Shown here: one piece after another, positions 1 through 9,044 of the stretch
Layout: every line of letters starts with the position of its first letter
Position numbering within the stretch: position 1 is the stretch's first letter
Origin: an uncultured Bacteroidales bacterium
GTDB taxonomy: Bacteria; Bacteroidota; Bacteroidia; Bacteroidales; Paludibacteraceae
NCBI GenBank assembly: GCA_946616535.1
Contig: CAMOJA010000004.1
Coordinates: forward strand, 62,001 to 126,000
Length of the DNA: 64,000 nucleotides
Direction: 5' to 3'
The notes under the pieces: generated by a model
Seen by the model: the letters and a program-made list of their open reading frames with translations, nothing else
The model's database searches: none
Told to the model about the DNA's origin: nothing
Position numbers and translations under genes: made by a program

Positions 1-728
1 ACACCAGTAACATTGGAATAATAGTAAGGAAGATAGTAACCGTAGTACCCATGATATACATAGTCGATTTCGGCTGCAGCAGTAGAACTGATATAACTAG
101 TACCACCCCAATCAAAAACCACTATGTATGTATTTGGCAATAACGCCCGCAATTTAAGGATAATATTGGAGTATGAGCCATTTATTATGGTATTATCTCC
201 TGTATACTCGTCACCAAAGCATATACCATCTAATCCATATTTTGTAATCGCATAAGCGAGTATGGTAGCAAATTGGGTGGTCTGCGTATCATTCATGTTG
301 GATAAACCCAAACCACACCAGTCTCCCATAACACACATAAAAACAGAAAGGCCTAAATCCTGAAGGGGCTCAATATACGTTTCCACTCCACCATTCTCAA
401 AGATGTTTACCATCATTGGATTAAAGTACAATGTTGGTTCATCAATACCACCAACGGTTTGTTTATGAATGTTCGCGGAAAACAATTGAACACAATCATA
501 AAATGGAATGCCACTATCCAAGAAATAGTCTCCTGCATTCAGTGGATTAGTATCATTTGTTTCAATATATACTGCCACCATGGGTTCTTTATCTCCAAGA
601 CACTTCGTCTGCAATACGGTTGGGTGAATGGATGAGACCTCATTCAATTCACTGTTAATCTGTTTATTGCAAGAACTATCAACTAACACGCATATTGCAA
701 TAATAGTAAAGCTACCCCTTATTCTCAT
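1..728 (-). CDS. GH18 endo-beta-N-acetylglucosaminidase-like lipoprotein, C-terminus outside window
   Basis: The C-terminus is cut by the window edge; about 242 residues are visible. A hydrophobic N-terminus runs to Cys20 (VDSSC), suggesting an outer-membrane lipoprotein. The sequence is a close paralogue of the gene at 2553-3581 and has the Endo H-like GH18 layout: ETNDTNPLNA near residue 57, MGDWCGLGLS near 134 and the catalytic-strand segment YGLDGICFGDEYTG at 164-177. The Endo H signature is DGVDFDDE, in which the first Asp of DDE and the Glu are catalytic. Here that Asp is Gly172 (codon GGT, 213-215) while Glu174 is kept. Hydrolysis is therefore probably weak or lost, and the protein may bind glycan instead. 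It is the last visible gene of the minus-strand PUL series. Confidence 0.8.
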   Translation of the reverse strand, partial: MRIRGSFTIIAICVLVDSSCNKQINSELNEVSSIHPTVLQTKCLGDKEPMVAVYIETNDTNPLNAGDYFLDSGIPFYDCVQLFSANIHKQTVGGIDEPTLYFNPMMVNIFENGGVETYIEPLQDLGLSVFMCVMGDWCGLGLSNMNDTQTTQFATILAYAITKYGLDGICFGDEYTGDNTIINGSYSNIILKLRALLPNTYIVVFDWGGTSYISSTAAAEIDYVYHGYYGYYLPYYYSNVTG

Positions 729-746
729 ACCTCATTTTGTATAATA

Positions 747-776
747 AAGGTGCATAACAAGATTGCTATGCACCTT
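747..776 (-). terminator. Intergenic hairpin between DUF4988 gene and partial GH18 gene
   Basis: Perfect 10-bp arms AAGGTGCATA and TATGCACCTT flank a 10-nt loop just downstream of the stop at 782. There is no long T tract, so it could be a weak terminator, an attenuator or an mRNA-stabilising hairpin. Confidence 0.5.
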
Positions 777-781
777 AAGAT

Positions 782-2497
782 TTACTCAGAATAACCAGTC
801 CAAGAAAGCGCGAGAATTCCGAAATCGTCATTAATAGATTCTTTCGTATTCGTACACTTGTCAGCTGTTATGACAATCTGAAAATCCCCTGTCACATTAA
901 ACTCAAAGTTGAGTACAGTTCGCGTCCATTGAACTTGAGTTTCGTCAGAATGAGTCTCAGACTTTATAACCGTTCCTTCTGAATCTTTTATTTCAATGGT
1001 AAAGTTACTTCCTGTGTTGCTTGTATATCGAGTATAATCCATTGTGACTATACCACATCCCCCACTTAGAATAGGAGATGATAGCACTCCTCTAATATCT
1101 CCTTTCCTTGCGGCAAGTACAGGCCTGATTTCTAGGCCGACATCTTCATATCTTGCATTACCACTAGTAGTAAACTGGACAAGGCGAGTCGATGAAACAG
1201 ACCAACCATTTACAGAATTATACGTATTATTTATATTCGTATTCTTCTCACCCCCATTAAAAGTCTCCAAATCTGCATGACCGCCACCCGTTGCCGGAGT
1301 AGCACTCTTCCCTTCCTGCACTATTGTGTACTGTATGAAATTGATGGAGACTTGGCCGGTACGTTCTTCTTCGGAAGTGTTCTCTTCTATGTTGAACACA
1401 ATTTTGCCGCTACGTACTGTCTTGGTCTCCACATGGGTAATCCAGGAATAACCAGGTGAGACCTGGACCATCGGATTTGCCTCGTTGGTCTGGAAAGGGA
1501 CTTCAAATGCACCACCGGAGGCAGGGACTTTTGCGGCAAATGCCGTTTCATCCAGGTAAAAGACGCCTTCTTCGCAGGATAGAATACGGGCCGCTGTTGT
1601 CCCATCACTTTTTACAGCAATAACATAAACTTTCCCGTTCGAAAGAGGGGTGGGAGCTGTAATCTTCACTTTACCAGTAGAAACAGAAAATGCCGTTACT
1701 TCTGCTTCGAAGCCCTTAGTACCGAAGGCATCCACGACGGTACCGTCATCGGCAGCTGTAACCGTGTATGAAACGTTTACTGTCGCGCCGGCTGATATAA
1801 TCACATCGGTATCCATTTTGATTGCGAAAGCACCCGCCTTGGGAATAACGATAGTCGTTCCATCTCCAAGAGTGAAAGTGACGGCATCAACACCATCTTC
1901 TACCTTCGAGAATACAACGGCTCCGGTATTGCCAGCCTCGCCGATGATTTCCCATGTAATGCCACCGTTGTAAGAAATCTCAAAGTTGCCATTGTTAATG
2001 CGGAGCTGGGGCGTCGCTACATGAGCCGTGGCAGCAATCTTGTTGTTGTTCTCATCCAGCAGGTATTCGCCGTTGACAGTCCAGTAGTAGTTGCCGTCAG
2101 AATCGAGTTTCACGCCGATGGTGGGCGTCTGGCCGTCCTGACCATTAGTGCCATTAGTGCCATTGGTACCGTCCTTACCGTCCTTGCCGTCGATACCATT
2201 CTTGCCGTGGTAGATGGTGACTTTTCCAGACTGGGAGAATTCCACCACGTAGCCGCTGCCATCGTCAAGTTTGGTGACGGAAACGATGCGGTCCTGCTTC
2301 TGCAGGGCATCCACCGTAGTTGCCAAACCTGAAAGGCTTGTGTTAAGCTGGCTGACCAGTGTCTGTAGTTCTTTGATATTAGCTTCAGCCTTGTCCATTC
2401 GAGCAACTAGAGCCGAATCATCATACTTTTCGCAAGCCGCAAATAATAATATTGAGGCGATTGCGATTATTATTGCCCTAAAAGAGATTCTATTCAT
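782..2497 (-). CDS. DUF4988/BACON-type cell-surface lipoprotein
   Basis: 571 residues. The signal peptide ends in a lipobox (LFAAC, Cys22). Residues about 28-75 form a heptad-like helix typical of the DUF4988 N-terminus, followed by a short collagen-like run of GKDGKDGTNG repeats near residues 100-125. A BACON-like beta domain lies near 330-395 (PMVQVSPGYSWI and ERTGQVSINF). The C-terminal 160 residues look like an all-beta jelly roll opening with NGWSVSS. No catalytic residues were recognised. BACON and DUF4988 proteins in Bacteroidetes are usually surface-exposed and glycan-linked. Between two GH18 genes of the PUL, a surface glycan-binding role is the best inference. The start ATG (2495-2497) directly precedes the signal peptide. 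Confidence 0.75.
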   Translation of the reverse strand: MNRISFRAIIIAIASILLFAACEKYDDSALVARMDKAEANIKELQTLVSQLNTSLSGLATTVDALQKQDRIVSVTKLDDGSGYVVEFSQSGKVTIYHGKNGIDGKDGKDGTNGTNGTNGQDGQTPTIGVKLDSDGNYYWTVNGEYLLDENNNKIAATAHVATPQLRINNGNFEISYNGGITWEIIGEAGNTGAVVFSKVEDGVDAVTFTLGDGTTIVIPKAGAFAIKMDTDVIISAGATVNVSYTVTAADDGTVVDAFGTKGFEAEVTAFSVSTGKVKITAPTPLSNGKVYVIAVKSDGTTAARILSCEEGVFYLDETAFAAKVPASGGAFEVPFQTNEANPMVQVSPGYSWITHVETKTVRSGKIVFNIEENTSEEERTGQVSINFIQYTIVQEGKSATPATGGGHADLETFNGGEKNTNINNTYNSVNGWSVSSTRLVQFTTSGNARYEDVGLEIRPVLAARKGDIRGVLSSPILSGGCGIVTMDYTRYTSNTGSNFTIEIKDSEGTVIKSETHSDETQVQWTRTVLNFEFNVTGDFQIVITADKCTNTKESINDDFGILALSWTGYSE

Positions 2498-2512
2498 ACC
2501 TCAAATAATTGA

Positions 2513-2543
2513 AGGGTGCTCCCGCTCATAACAAGAGCACCCT
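2513..2543 (-). terminator. Intergenic hairpin downstream of GH18 endoglycosidase gene
   Basis: Perfect 9-bp arms AGGGTGCTC and GAGCACCCT flank a 13-nt loop. The loop region shares CATAACAAGA with the hairpin at 747-776. Likely an intra-operon attenuator or partial terminator. Confidence 0.5.
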
Positions 2544-2552
2544 AGATTCTAT

Positions 2553-3581
2553 TTATTCGCCGCAGCAATTAAGTGCCATGTCGTATGTAATGGTGTATCC
2601 ACCGTCAACAGATGAGGGCTGAGTTCGGTTTCCACCACCAGTAATACAGTAAACGGGAGTGTCCCATCCTGCGCCTTCTGCGAATGCATTGAGAACAGGG
2701 AGTGGATCAACATCATTCTTTGTCCTCAAGTTAAAGAACATAGCCTGACCGTAACCATCATCAATAATGTCACCTCCCCATCCTGTAATTGTATTTAATG
2801 CAGAAGATGAATACGTGTTTCCTAAAAGCAATGAAATAGGAGACCACTGATCATCCGTAATACCAGAGAAGCGACAATAGTTTTTTCCAAGATAATAACC
2901 AAAATAGCCATGATGGACATAATCAATCAGTCCTGCTACTGTTGAGGAAATGTAGTTCGAACCTCCCCAGTCGAAAACAAATACCTTTTTATCAGGACAC
3001 AAGGCCTTAAAATTGGTTATAATGTTATTATAAGAATTCGCGACAATTGTATTCGTTCCGGAGTACTCGTCATCAAAAAGAACTCCATCAAAACCACACT
3101 GAGTGACAACACAGCAAAGAATATAGGCGAATTGGTAAGCTTGTGTTGAACTCATTGTTGAAAGCCCGAAATTAGCCCAATCACCCAGTACGCAAAGAAT
3201 GGCTTCCTGTTCATTATTATGTATGGCATCAGTATACGTAGTAATAGGGGTACCGTTGTTGCAAATATAAGGGGTAAGTTCAGGATTTAGATAAAGAGTA
3301 GGCTCAGAATTATCGTAATGAATATTCGCTGCAAAAAAGCCGATATAGTCAAAGACAGGACTACCTGAATCAGTGTAGTAATCCATCGCATTTAGCGGAT
3401 TCACATCATTTGTTTCAACATACACAAATGTTGACGGAGTCTTGTCACCAATTGCTTTAGTTGCAACTTTACTCGATTGAATGAATTCGCATTCAGTAGA
3501 ATTCTGGACATTCTCTGTTTTGTTACATGAGAATGTCATCAGTGCTGCAATAGCAGCAATAAACGCATAATACTTTTTCAT
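2553..3581 (-). CDS. GH18 endo-beta-N-acetylglucosaminidase, probably active
   Basis: 342 residues, lipoprotein (TFSC, Cys19). The GH18 strand-4 motif reads FDGVLFDDEYSG, with Asp170 and Glu172 matching the Endo H catalytic pair. The family cleaves the chitobiose core of high-mannose N-glycans, leaving one GlcNAc on the protein and releasing a mannose oligosaccharide ending in GlcNAc. This is the only one of four GH18-fold proteins here that keeps both residues. It is encoded in the minus-strand SusC/SusD series and is probably surface-exposed, acting before import. Asp at the first motif position is kept (Asp165), but the usual middle Asp is Leu168, which is tolerated less often. Exact glycan specificity is inferred from the mannosidase genes nearby. 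Confidence 0.85.
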   Translation of the reverse strand: MKKYYAFIAAIAALMTFSCNKTENVQNSTECEFIQSSKVATKAIGDKTPSTFVYVETNDVNPLNAMDYYTDSGSPVFDYIGFFAANIHYDNSEPTLYLNPELTPYICNNGTPITTYTDAIHNNEQEAILCVLGDWANFGLSTMSSTQAYQFAYILCCVVTQCGFDGVLFDDEYSGTNTIVANSYNNIITNFKALCPDKKVFVFDWGGSNYISSTVAGLIDYVHHGYFGYYLGKNYCRFSGITDDQWSPISLLLGNTYSSSALNTITGWGGDIIDDGYGQAMFFNLRTKNDVDPLPVLNAFAEGAGWDTPVYCITGGGNRTQPSSVDGGYTITYDMALNCCGE

Positions 3582-3641
3582 AACAGTAATGTTAAAGTGT
3601 TAATAATTAAATATTAAAGTGCTCTTAAAAGGGCAAATCAT

Positions 3642-5225
3642 TTACCAATCTTTTAGCCATTTCCCGTACATGACTAGCCCGGAATTCTGAAGACACATAA
3701 TATCAACCTGGTACTTGTTATCAGGGTCAAGGGCATGAAGGAGATAATCTGGCGTACTTATTCCACCTTCAAATTTGTCTTGAAGAATCGAACGAATATC
3801 GTAATATATGGAAATGTTGTTACTTTTATTCCCATTCTTCACCCATGTCTCAACATTATCGTAGCCAGCATTTGATGATTGTGAATACCAAGTTGTATGC
3901 ACACAGCCATAACGTTTTGGGGACAGTCCTGCTATCGGTTCTCTTGTATACTTTGTTGAAACAAACTCGCTTCCTTGATGATATGGATCGATTATCTGTA
4001 TCGGTTCATCTCCATTAACATATCCAGACCAAGCGTAGTCCAAATACTGTCCAACTTCAATCCCACCCATTGCGTCCACATCCCAGAAATACTCTGTTGG
4101 GGCAGCATAATCGGCGATGGTGATTAGCTTGTAAGGACCAAGTTCCTCTCTTAACTTCTTAATCAATTTAGGATACGACGTGGTATTCATTTCAGGGAAT
4201 CCCTCTTTTCCATATCCAGAATTCCTGTCCCAAAGGTTAACACCATCAAAACCATACTGCTCTATGACTTGTTTTACTTGATGGGCGAAATCTGCTATCT
4301 GAACGTCTGTCATATTGCAGAATCCAATACCCTTATTGCCGCCTTCAATGCAGATACACAGTTTTCTTCCCGTATCCTTGACTGGCTTGAAATACGTGTT
4401 ATAATTATCACATAGATAGCGCATGTCAGAGCCGAGACTCAAATTAGGGCAATCTGTAATAGGGTCGTAATCAATAGTAACTGTTCTGAAATTGACGATA
4501 TTACCAATTGAATTGTTCCATACTTCTACACGAGAAGGATTTCTTTTTTGTACGACAAAATCGTTTGCAAGCCTCGGATCAAACTGGCTGGTATTTAGAT
4601 AAAAGACAGTAAAGCAATCGTCTCCGGTATAGAGTTCGGGTCTCCCTGTGAAAGGAGCCTGAACGGTAATCTGTACATAAACGACCCCACCTAAAGATGC
4701 TTTAAGAGGTAGCAGATAGTTACCTGCCTCAAGAACATTCCCTATAGGGTTGGTTGCATAGATTCTAATGAGTTTCTCGTCACTCTCTTTTGTCCCCGCC
4801 GTGATATCTATGACGCCACCATTATCAATGGAATAGAAAGGAGCAGGCATCAAGGTAAGGTTTGTTTTGTTTTGCGTATTATATGCACCTAAGAGTTCCT
4901 CATCTACTGAAAGAAGCACTGTCTGGGAGGCTTCAAGTTCTCTTGATGCTTGGACGTAGATTTTCACGGATGTAAAGTCGCCGCCTTCGGGGAGATTGAT
5001 TCTGACGATGTTGTCAGGACTGCCTACGGCGCGGAGTATAATTGCGGGGAGGCCGTTAAGGACTTCTTCATCAGGAAGCTGTCCCATCTGAAGCTCTGCT
5101 ACGTTAGTTTTTTCGCAGGAGGATAGGAGATTGCCGGTCAGGCCGGCAATGACGGCGAGAAGGAATAGATTCCTTCGCTGCGCTCGGAATGACAAATAAG
5201 TCGCTCGAAATGACAGATTATTCAT
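3642..5225 (-). CDS. DUF1735 plus non-catalytic GH18-like surface glycan-binding lipoprotein
   Basis: 527 residues. The lipobox LLSSC is at about residue 37. A DUF1735-like beta domain (residues about 45-190, with ASRELEASQTVLLSVDEELL) is followed by a TIM-barrel GH18-like domain. The catalytic segment reads YGFDGVNLWDRNSGYG: Asp and Glu of the DxxDxDxE motif are replaced by Trp and Arg, so catalysis is not expected. DUF1735 plus dead GH18 modules occur as surface glycan-binding proteins in N-glycan PULs. The N-terminus is unusual: residues up to the lipobox are largely the translation of two palindromic elements (5127-5153 and 5167-5193). It is 3 bp downstream of the DUF1735/LamG gene, so the two are co-transcribed. 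Confidence 0.82.
   Translation of the reverse strand: MNNLSFRATYLSFRAQRRNLFLLAVIAGLTGNLLSSCEKTNVAELQMGQLPDEEVLNGLPAIILRAVGSPDNIVRINLPEGGDFTSVKIYVQASRELEASQTVLLSVDEELLGAYNTQNKTNLTLMPAPFYSIDNGGVIDITAGTKESDEKLIRIYATNPIGNVLEAGNYLLPLKASLGGVVYVQITVQAPFTGRPELYTGDDCFTVFYLNTSQFDPRLANDFVVQKRNPSRVEVWNNSIGNIVNFRTVTIDYDPITDCPNLSLGSDMRYLCDNYNTYFKPVKDTGRKLCICIEGGNKGIGFCNMTDVQIADFAHQVKQVIEQYGFDGVNLWDRNSGYGKEGFPEMNTTSYPKLIKKLREELGPYKLITIADYAAPTEYFWDVDAMGGIEVGQYLDYAWSGYVNGDEPIQIIDPYHQGSEFVSTKYTREPIAGLSPKRYGCVHTTWYSQSSNAGYDNVETWVKNGNKSNNISIYYDIRSILQDKFEGGISTPDYLLHALDPDNKYQVDIMCLQNSGLVMYGKWLKDW
5127..5153. repeat. Type B palindromic element, copy B1 (inside signal peptide)
   Basis: 27 bp with arms ATTGCCGG and CCGGCAAT, bounded by GAG and GAC. 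It encodes VIAGLTGNLL, the hydrophobic core of the signal peptide of the 527-residue lipoprotein. Identical over 27 bp to copy B2. Confidence 0.85.
5167..5193. repeat. Type A palindromic element, copy A1, with adjacent partial copy
   Basis: 27 bp with arms ATTCC and GGAAT, lying in the N-terminal codons of the 527-residue lipoprotein (translated LSFRAQRRNLF). A truncated second copy ending CGAAATGAC follows at 5201-5214, its end exactly 21 bp (7 codons) beyond the end of the first. Confidence 0.8.
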
Positions 5226-5228
5226 ACG

Positions 5229-6527
5229 CTATTCCTCCTCTTTATTTATTTCCGGGATTTCAATGCCGGCGGGCCAGACAATGTCTTTTTCCGCCACGCC
5301 ATCATTTCCATACATAGAGTAATCCTTAATGGTATTCCCCTTGCCTTCATCAAATTTCCAGTAACCGATAAGTTCAGGTAGCTCCTTGGGATTTGTTATG
5401 CGGTACATGTTATCCCAAATCTGTTCCGGAGTACGTGCAACAGACCAGACTCTGGCTTCTGCCATTTTACCCTGCAAAGGGCGGAAATCATTATAGGATT
5501 TCCCAAGGAAGAACTGGTATGCCTCTCCGGCACCAAGAGCCCTCTGAGCGAGGTTAATTCTGTTGTCTGCACCCATTACGGAAATACCTTGTTCATTGGC
5601 TTCGCTCTGTAACTTGCCGTTGACATATACTCTTACCTGACGGGCGGCCTGGTCGTATGTGCAGGCAACGTGGTACCACTGTCCTTCATAGAGTTTCTTC
5701 GCAGGGTCGCTTGCAGGGAACTTGCCAAAGGCGGAACCACCGCCGGAGCCATCAAACTGAATCTGCTGCCGCTCAAAATTGGTATCCCCAATACGCATTA
5801 ACAGATACTGTTCTACACCCATGACAGAGGAGATATTGCAGGCGCCGAAGTCGTTTGTCAAATCAAACTGGTCAAGGTATATCAACGCCTCATAGGTGAC
5901 GGCCGTAAGTCCATTATATGCATTTGCCTGGGGGCTATCCGGCACATCCAGCAAAGGGAAGTTAATCCAGTTATCGTGCAATGACGCAGCTGAAGTAATT
6001 GCAGAAGAACGGCGGACAAGGTAATAAGCAATGGCGCTGCTTTCCATTATCTTCATACTCGAGGAAGATATCCTCAAAGGAAGAAGATATGTCTCATCAA
6101 CCGCCAAAGCTCCCGCCTGTTCTTCTCCCTCGCCCATCAGACCTTTTAGTTTAACTGCTACCGTTTCTGATGTCGTTTTCCCAGCAGGAATACTTACATT
6201 CGCGCTCGCAAAATCAATATACTTCGAAGGGAGCATGCGTAATGACGTCCCATGCTTCTCATTGTATGTTGCAATAAGACTTTCATCTATTGATACAGTT
6301 GCAGCCACTGCCTCTTTAGCCGGATATGCCAAAGTCACGATAACCTCCTTTGTCAACTCTTGGAGATTGTTGCTGAAAGTGGTCAGCTGAACCTGGTCTG
6401 TTGCACTCACATTCAGATATACGGAGTTCTCAAATGTGTGCTCGGCTACAGCAAAGCGGTCGCAACCGCACAGCGCCACAACTGCAAGTATAACCGTCAA
6501 GTATATATGTTTATTCATCATTCTCAT
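5229..6527 (-). CDS. DUF1735 plus LamG-like surface glycan-binding lipoprotein
   Basis: 432 residues, lipobox ALCGC (Cys22). The N-terminal DUF1735-like domain (about 30-165) contains VSIDESLIATYNEKHGTSL, typical of the family. The C-terminal concanavalin A/LamG_3-like domain (about 185-420) has WYHVACTYDQAARQVRVYVN, GKMAEARVWSVARTPEQI and LIGYWKFDEGKGNTIKDYS. LamG_3 domains usually bind rather than cleave glycans. Its place between the SusD-side genes and the DUF1735/GH18 gene supports a surface glycan-binding role in the PUL. Three Met codons lie at the start (6527, 6521, 6518); any gives a workable signal peptide. Confidence 0.82.
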   Translation of the reverse strand: MRMMNKHIYLTVILAVVALCGCDRFAVAEHTFENSVYLNVSATDQVQLTTFSNNLQELTKEVIVTLAYPAKEAVAATVSIDESLIATYNEKHGTSLRMLPSKYIDFASANVSIPAGKTTSETVAVKLKGLMGEGEEQAGALAVDETYLLPLRISSSSMKIMESSAIAYYLVRRSSAITSAASLHDNWINFPLLDVPDSPQANAYNGLTAVTYEALIYLDQFDLTNDFGACNISSVMGVEQYLLMRIGDTNFERQQIQFDGSGGGSAFGKFPASDPAKKLYEGQWYHVACTYDQAARQVRVYVNGKLQSEANEQGISVMGADNRINLAQRALGAGEAYQFFLGKSYNDFRPLQGKMAEARVWSVARTPEQIWDNMYRITNPKELPELIGYWKFDEGKGNTIKDYSMYGNDGVAEKDIVWPAGIEIPEINKEEE

Positions 6528-6534
6528 ACTCCTC

Positions 6535-7446
6535 TTATTTTGAAGGGTTCAGAAGTTGAATTGCATTACGGGTAACGACATAGTTTCCATCATAGGAATA
6601 ATAGTCTGACTTGATATTGTACACTCCAAGTCCGGCCAAGGGTCCAAACGATATAACTCGTTTGGAGAGTTCCTCCACATCATTACACTTTTCACGAGCT
6701 TCATTCTGGATGGTTCCATCCATGTCTGCACCAAGTAACAGCTTTGATGCAGGAATTCCGGCATAGTCAATTGCGGTCAGAATCTGGAAGTGAAGATCCT
6801 GAGCGTGAGACGTACTTTCGCTGTCCAGGACAAAGAAATCTACTTTATCTCTGTCTGCTTTGGGCACATACAGAGGATTGCCTTCGAAAACCAATACCTG
6901 CCCTTCATCCTTTGCATCTGATAACTTGTTTACCAAGGCAGAAGCCAGTGCTTCATTCTCTACACTGCCCAATTTGTAAGAACCGGTAAACGAGTAGCCA
7001 TTAAGTTTTAATTCCTTAACTGATGCAATTACGGTTTCCAAATAGGCATTCAAGGATAAGGCATCCGCAAATCCTTTTTTGTCCAAATCAATTTGGTAAA
7101 GGACTTTAGTTCCGATACTCTCCATCCATGCCATATCCTCTTTGTCAGACTCCGAGAAATTATCTGCGTTAGTCAGACTTACAAAGTCAAGGCTGTCCGG
7201 AAGACAACGCATGAAATCTTTTTCACTTGTGGCCTTATCCGGAGCGTTCTCAAAACGAGCATAGAACAGGTAGTGGTCGCTCTCTTTGTATGCACAGAGC
7301 GAAGACCTGTATGCTTCCCACAAGGCGGGATTTTGGTCCCAGGGACGCAAGTAGTTTATACTGATAGGTTCTGTCTCCGTCCATTTGCTGCAAGACACAA
7401 ATGCCATGAATGACAAAACGATGAATAAATAATTCAATGTCTTCAT
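6535..7446 (-). CDS. GH18-fold (BT1044-like family) lipoprotein lacking catalytic residues
   Basis: 303 residues, lipobox FVSC (Cys20). The opening WDQNPALWEAYRSSLCAYK and the segment YLFYARFENAP resemble the family of putative GH18 proteins typified by Bacteroides BT1044. At the expected catalytic strand the sequence is LNGYSFTGSYKLGS, so every acidic residue of DxxDxDxE is missing. A binding or accessory role is therefore more likely than hydrolysis. It sits directly downstream of SusD (5 bp gap), the usual position of a PUL surface glycan-binding protein. Family assignment is by recognised pattern only. Confidence 0.68.
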   Translation of the reverse strand: MKTLNYLFIVLSFMAFVSCSKWTETEPISINYLRPWDQNPALWEAYRSSLCAYKESDHYLFYARFENAPDKATSEKDFMRCLPDSLDFVSLTNADNFSESDKEDMAWMESIGTKVLYQIDLDKKGFADALSLNAYLETVIASVKELKLNGYSFTGSYKLGSVENEALASALVNKLSDAKDEGQVLVFEGNPLYVPKADRDKVDFFVLDSESTSHAQDLHFQILTAIDYAGIPASKLLLGADMDGTIQNEAREKCNDVEELSKRVISFGPLAGLGVYNIKSDYYSYDGNYVVTRNAIQLLNPSK

Positions 7447-7451
7447 AGCGC

Positions 7452-9038
7452 TTAGTCGTTAAAGGGTTTTACATCCCACCACACGCGGGTGGAGTAGTTA
7501 TCACCTGTAAGGCTTCCGGCGCCTGTGGCTTCCCTGTCAAGGATAGAGACGGCTTCCTGATAGTTAGCCTTGTTCTGGCTGGCCTCTTCTGCGGGATAAC
7601 GAAGCCGCCTGGCGTGATGGCTCACGTTCACGGCACCGCCGGAAAGATCTTGTGCGGCATCGAATAGTCTTGGATAACCGGTTCTGCGATACTCACTCCA
7701 GCCCTCTACGCCAAGCGGAAAGATAGCTATCCACTTCTGAGTGATTATCTTTTCCAGGTTCACCTCTATGTCCGTGGCGGCATCGTCCCACGCGATGGTT
7801 ACGCTGCTGGGACGAGTTCCTACTGTCCATGCACCAAGAGGATCCGTGTAGGCTTCCGGACGTTTTGTGTTGTCGGCGATGTACGCATCAGCTCCGCTTG
7901 CTCCCTTCTCTTCGAAGGACAAACGTATGGCCTGCTGATATAGCTGCTTGGCAGTTTCAGCGCTACCCCAGCGAAGTTCATACTCGGCACGGAGGAACGT
8001 GGCTTCTGCAGCGTTGAACCATAGATAAGGTGTATCCGATGCAACAATCATATTGGAATAGGCTTCCACGAAATCGGTCTTACTGGATACTACAGAGCCC
8101 ACCCTGACGCCAGCGAATGCATTTGCATTTCTGACCGTCGGAAGGAACATCTTTTCCCTCCTGGGGTCTTCATAACCATTCATGTAACAGATGATATCGG
8201 CTGCCACGCGATGATCCTGCCAGTCATTGTAGATGAGTGTGGTACGGTTCTCGGTGGCATGCATGGCGGCATTGTCGGCGTTGCTTTCAATGACTCCTGC
8301 AGCAATGGCCTCTGCCGCTTTCTGCCTGCTGAGTTCCGGCTTTACATAACTGAGGCGCATGGCCATCCTAAGTTTAAGGGAGTTGGCAAAGCGGCTCCAC
8401 TGAGCCATATTGCCGTAATAAACCTTGTCGTAGGATGTCCAGCCTGAAGGGTCCAGGCCTTCATTTGCCTTGAAAAGGGATATGGCAAGGTCCAATTCCT
8501 CAAACATTTGGTCGTAAACGCTCTCCTGTGAATCGTACTTCACAAAGATGCCTTCATTGGAGACTGCATCACTATAAGGTACAGGACCATAAGAATCGGT
8601 AACCCGGTGCATTACTGCTACTCTGAAGAGGTGGGCAAAGGCAAGAGCAACTTCATCGTCAGTTTCGGCAATGATGGCGCGGTAGGGAGCGTACATCTCC
8701 GTCATTACATTTGAGAATGGCCACTTTCTCCAGTCCGTACTTTCATTGAAAGTTTCAAAACGGTCTTGCCAAGTGTTTACTGTTGATCCGATATAACCGG
8801 CATACGGCCCGCCTGAGAGGCTTTCTACAAACTGGTAAATGTGTTCCTCTACAGGGATAACCAGATTCTGTAAGTTGGTAACCTTTGTCCCCGTGCGGTA
8901 ATTCATTACCTCCATCTGGTCTGCCGTGACCTGATTGGGGTTTGTGTTAAGGCGCTCGAAGCGGCCGGTGCAGCTGGTGAGGAGATTGCCGGTCAGGCCG
9001 GCAATGACGGTGATTATAAGTATCTTTTTCATTGTCAT
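7452..9038 (-). CDS. SusD/RagB-family outer-membrane lipoprotein
   Basis: 528 residues. The N-terminus (FERLNTNPNQVT after the lipobox LLTSC) and the C-terminus (RLRYPAEEASQNKANYQEAV) are typical of the SusD-like_2 group. The all-helical TPR-like core includes FAHLFRVAVMHRVTDSYGPVPYSDA. SusD proteins form the lid of the SusC pore and pass oligosaccharides to it. The gene is 6 bp downstream of SusC, giving the standard pair. The hydrophobic core of the signal peptide is encoded by palindromic element B2. A second Met (9032) is an alternative start; both lead into the same signal peptide. Confidence 0.95.
   Translation of the reverse strand: MTMKKILIITVIAGLTGNLLTSCTGRFERLNTNPNQVTADQMEVMNYRTGTKVTNLQNLVIPVEEHIYQFVESLSGGPYAGYIGSTVNTWQDRFETFNESTDWRKWPFSNVMTEMYAPYRAIIAETDDEVALAFAHLFRVAVMHRVTDSYGPVPYSDAVSNEGIFVKYDSQESVYDQMFEELDLAISLFKANEGLDPSGWTSYDKVYYGNMAQWSRFANSLKLRMAMRLSYVKPELSRQKAAEAIAAGVIESNADNAAMHATENRTTLIYNDWQDHRVAADIICYMNGYEDPRREKMFLPTVRNANAFAGVRVGSVVSSKTDFVEAYSNMIVASDTPYLWFNAAEATFLRAEYELRWGSAETAKQLYQQAIRLSFEEKGASGADAYIADNTKRPEAYTDPLGAWTVGTRPSSVTIAWDDAATDIEVNLEKIITQKWIAIFPLGVEGWSEYRRTGYPRLFDAAQDLSGGAVNVSHHARRLRYPAEEASQNKANYQEAVSILDREATGAGSLTGDNYSTRVWWDVKPFND
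8982..9008. repeat. Type B palindromic element, copy B2 (inside SusD signal peptide)
   Basis: 27 bp, identical to B1 at 5127-5153. Encodes VIAGLTGNLL in the signal peptide of the SusD-like protein. Confidence 0.85.
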
Positions 9039-9044
9039 CTCCTC

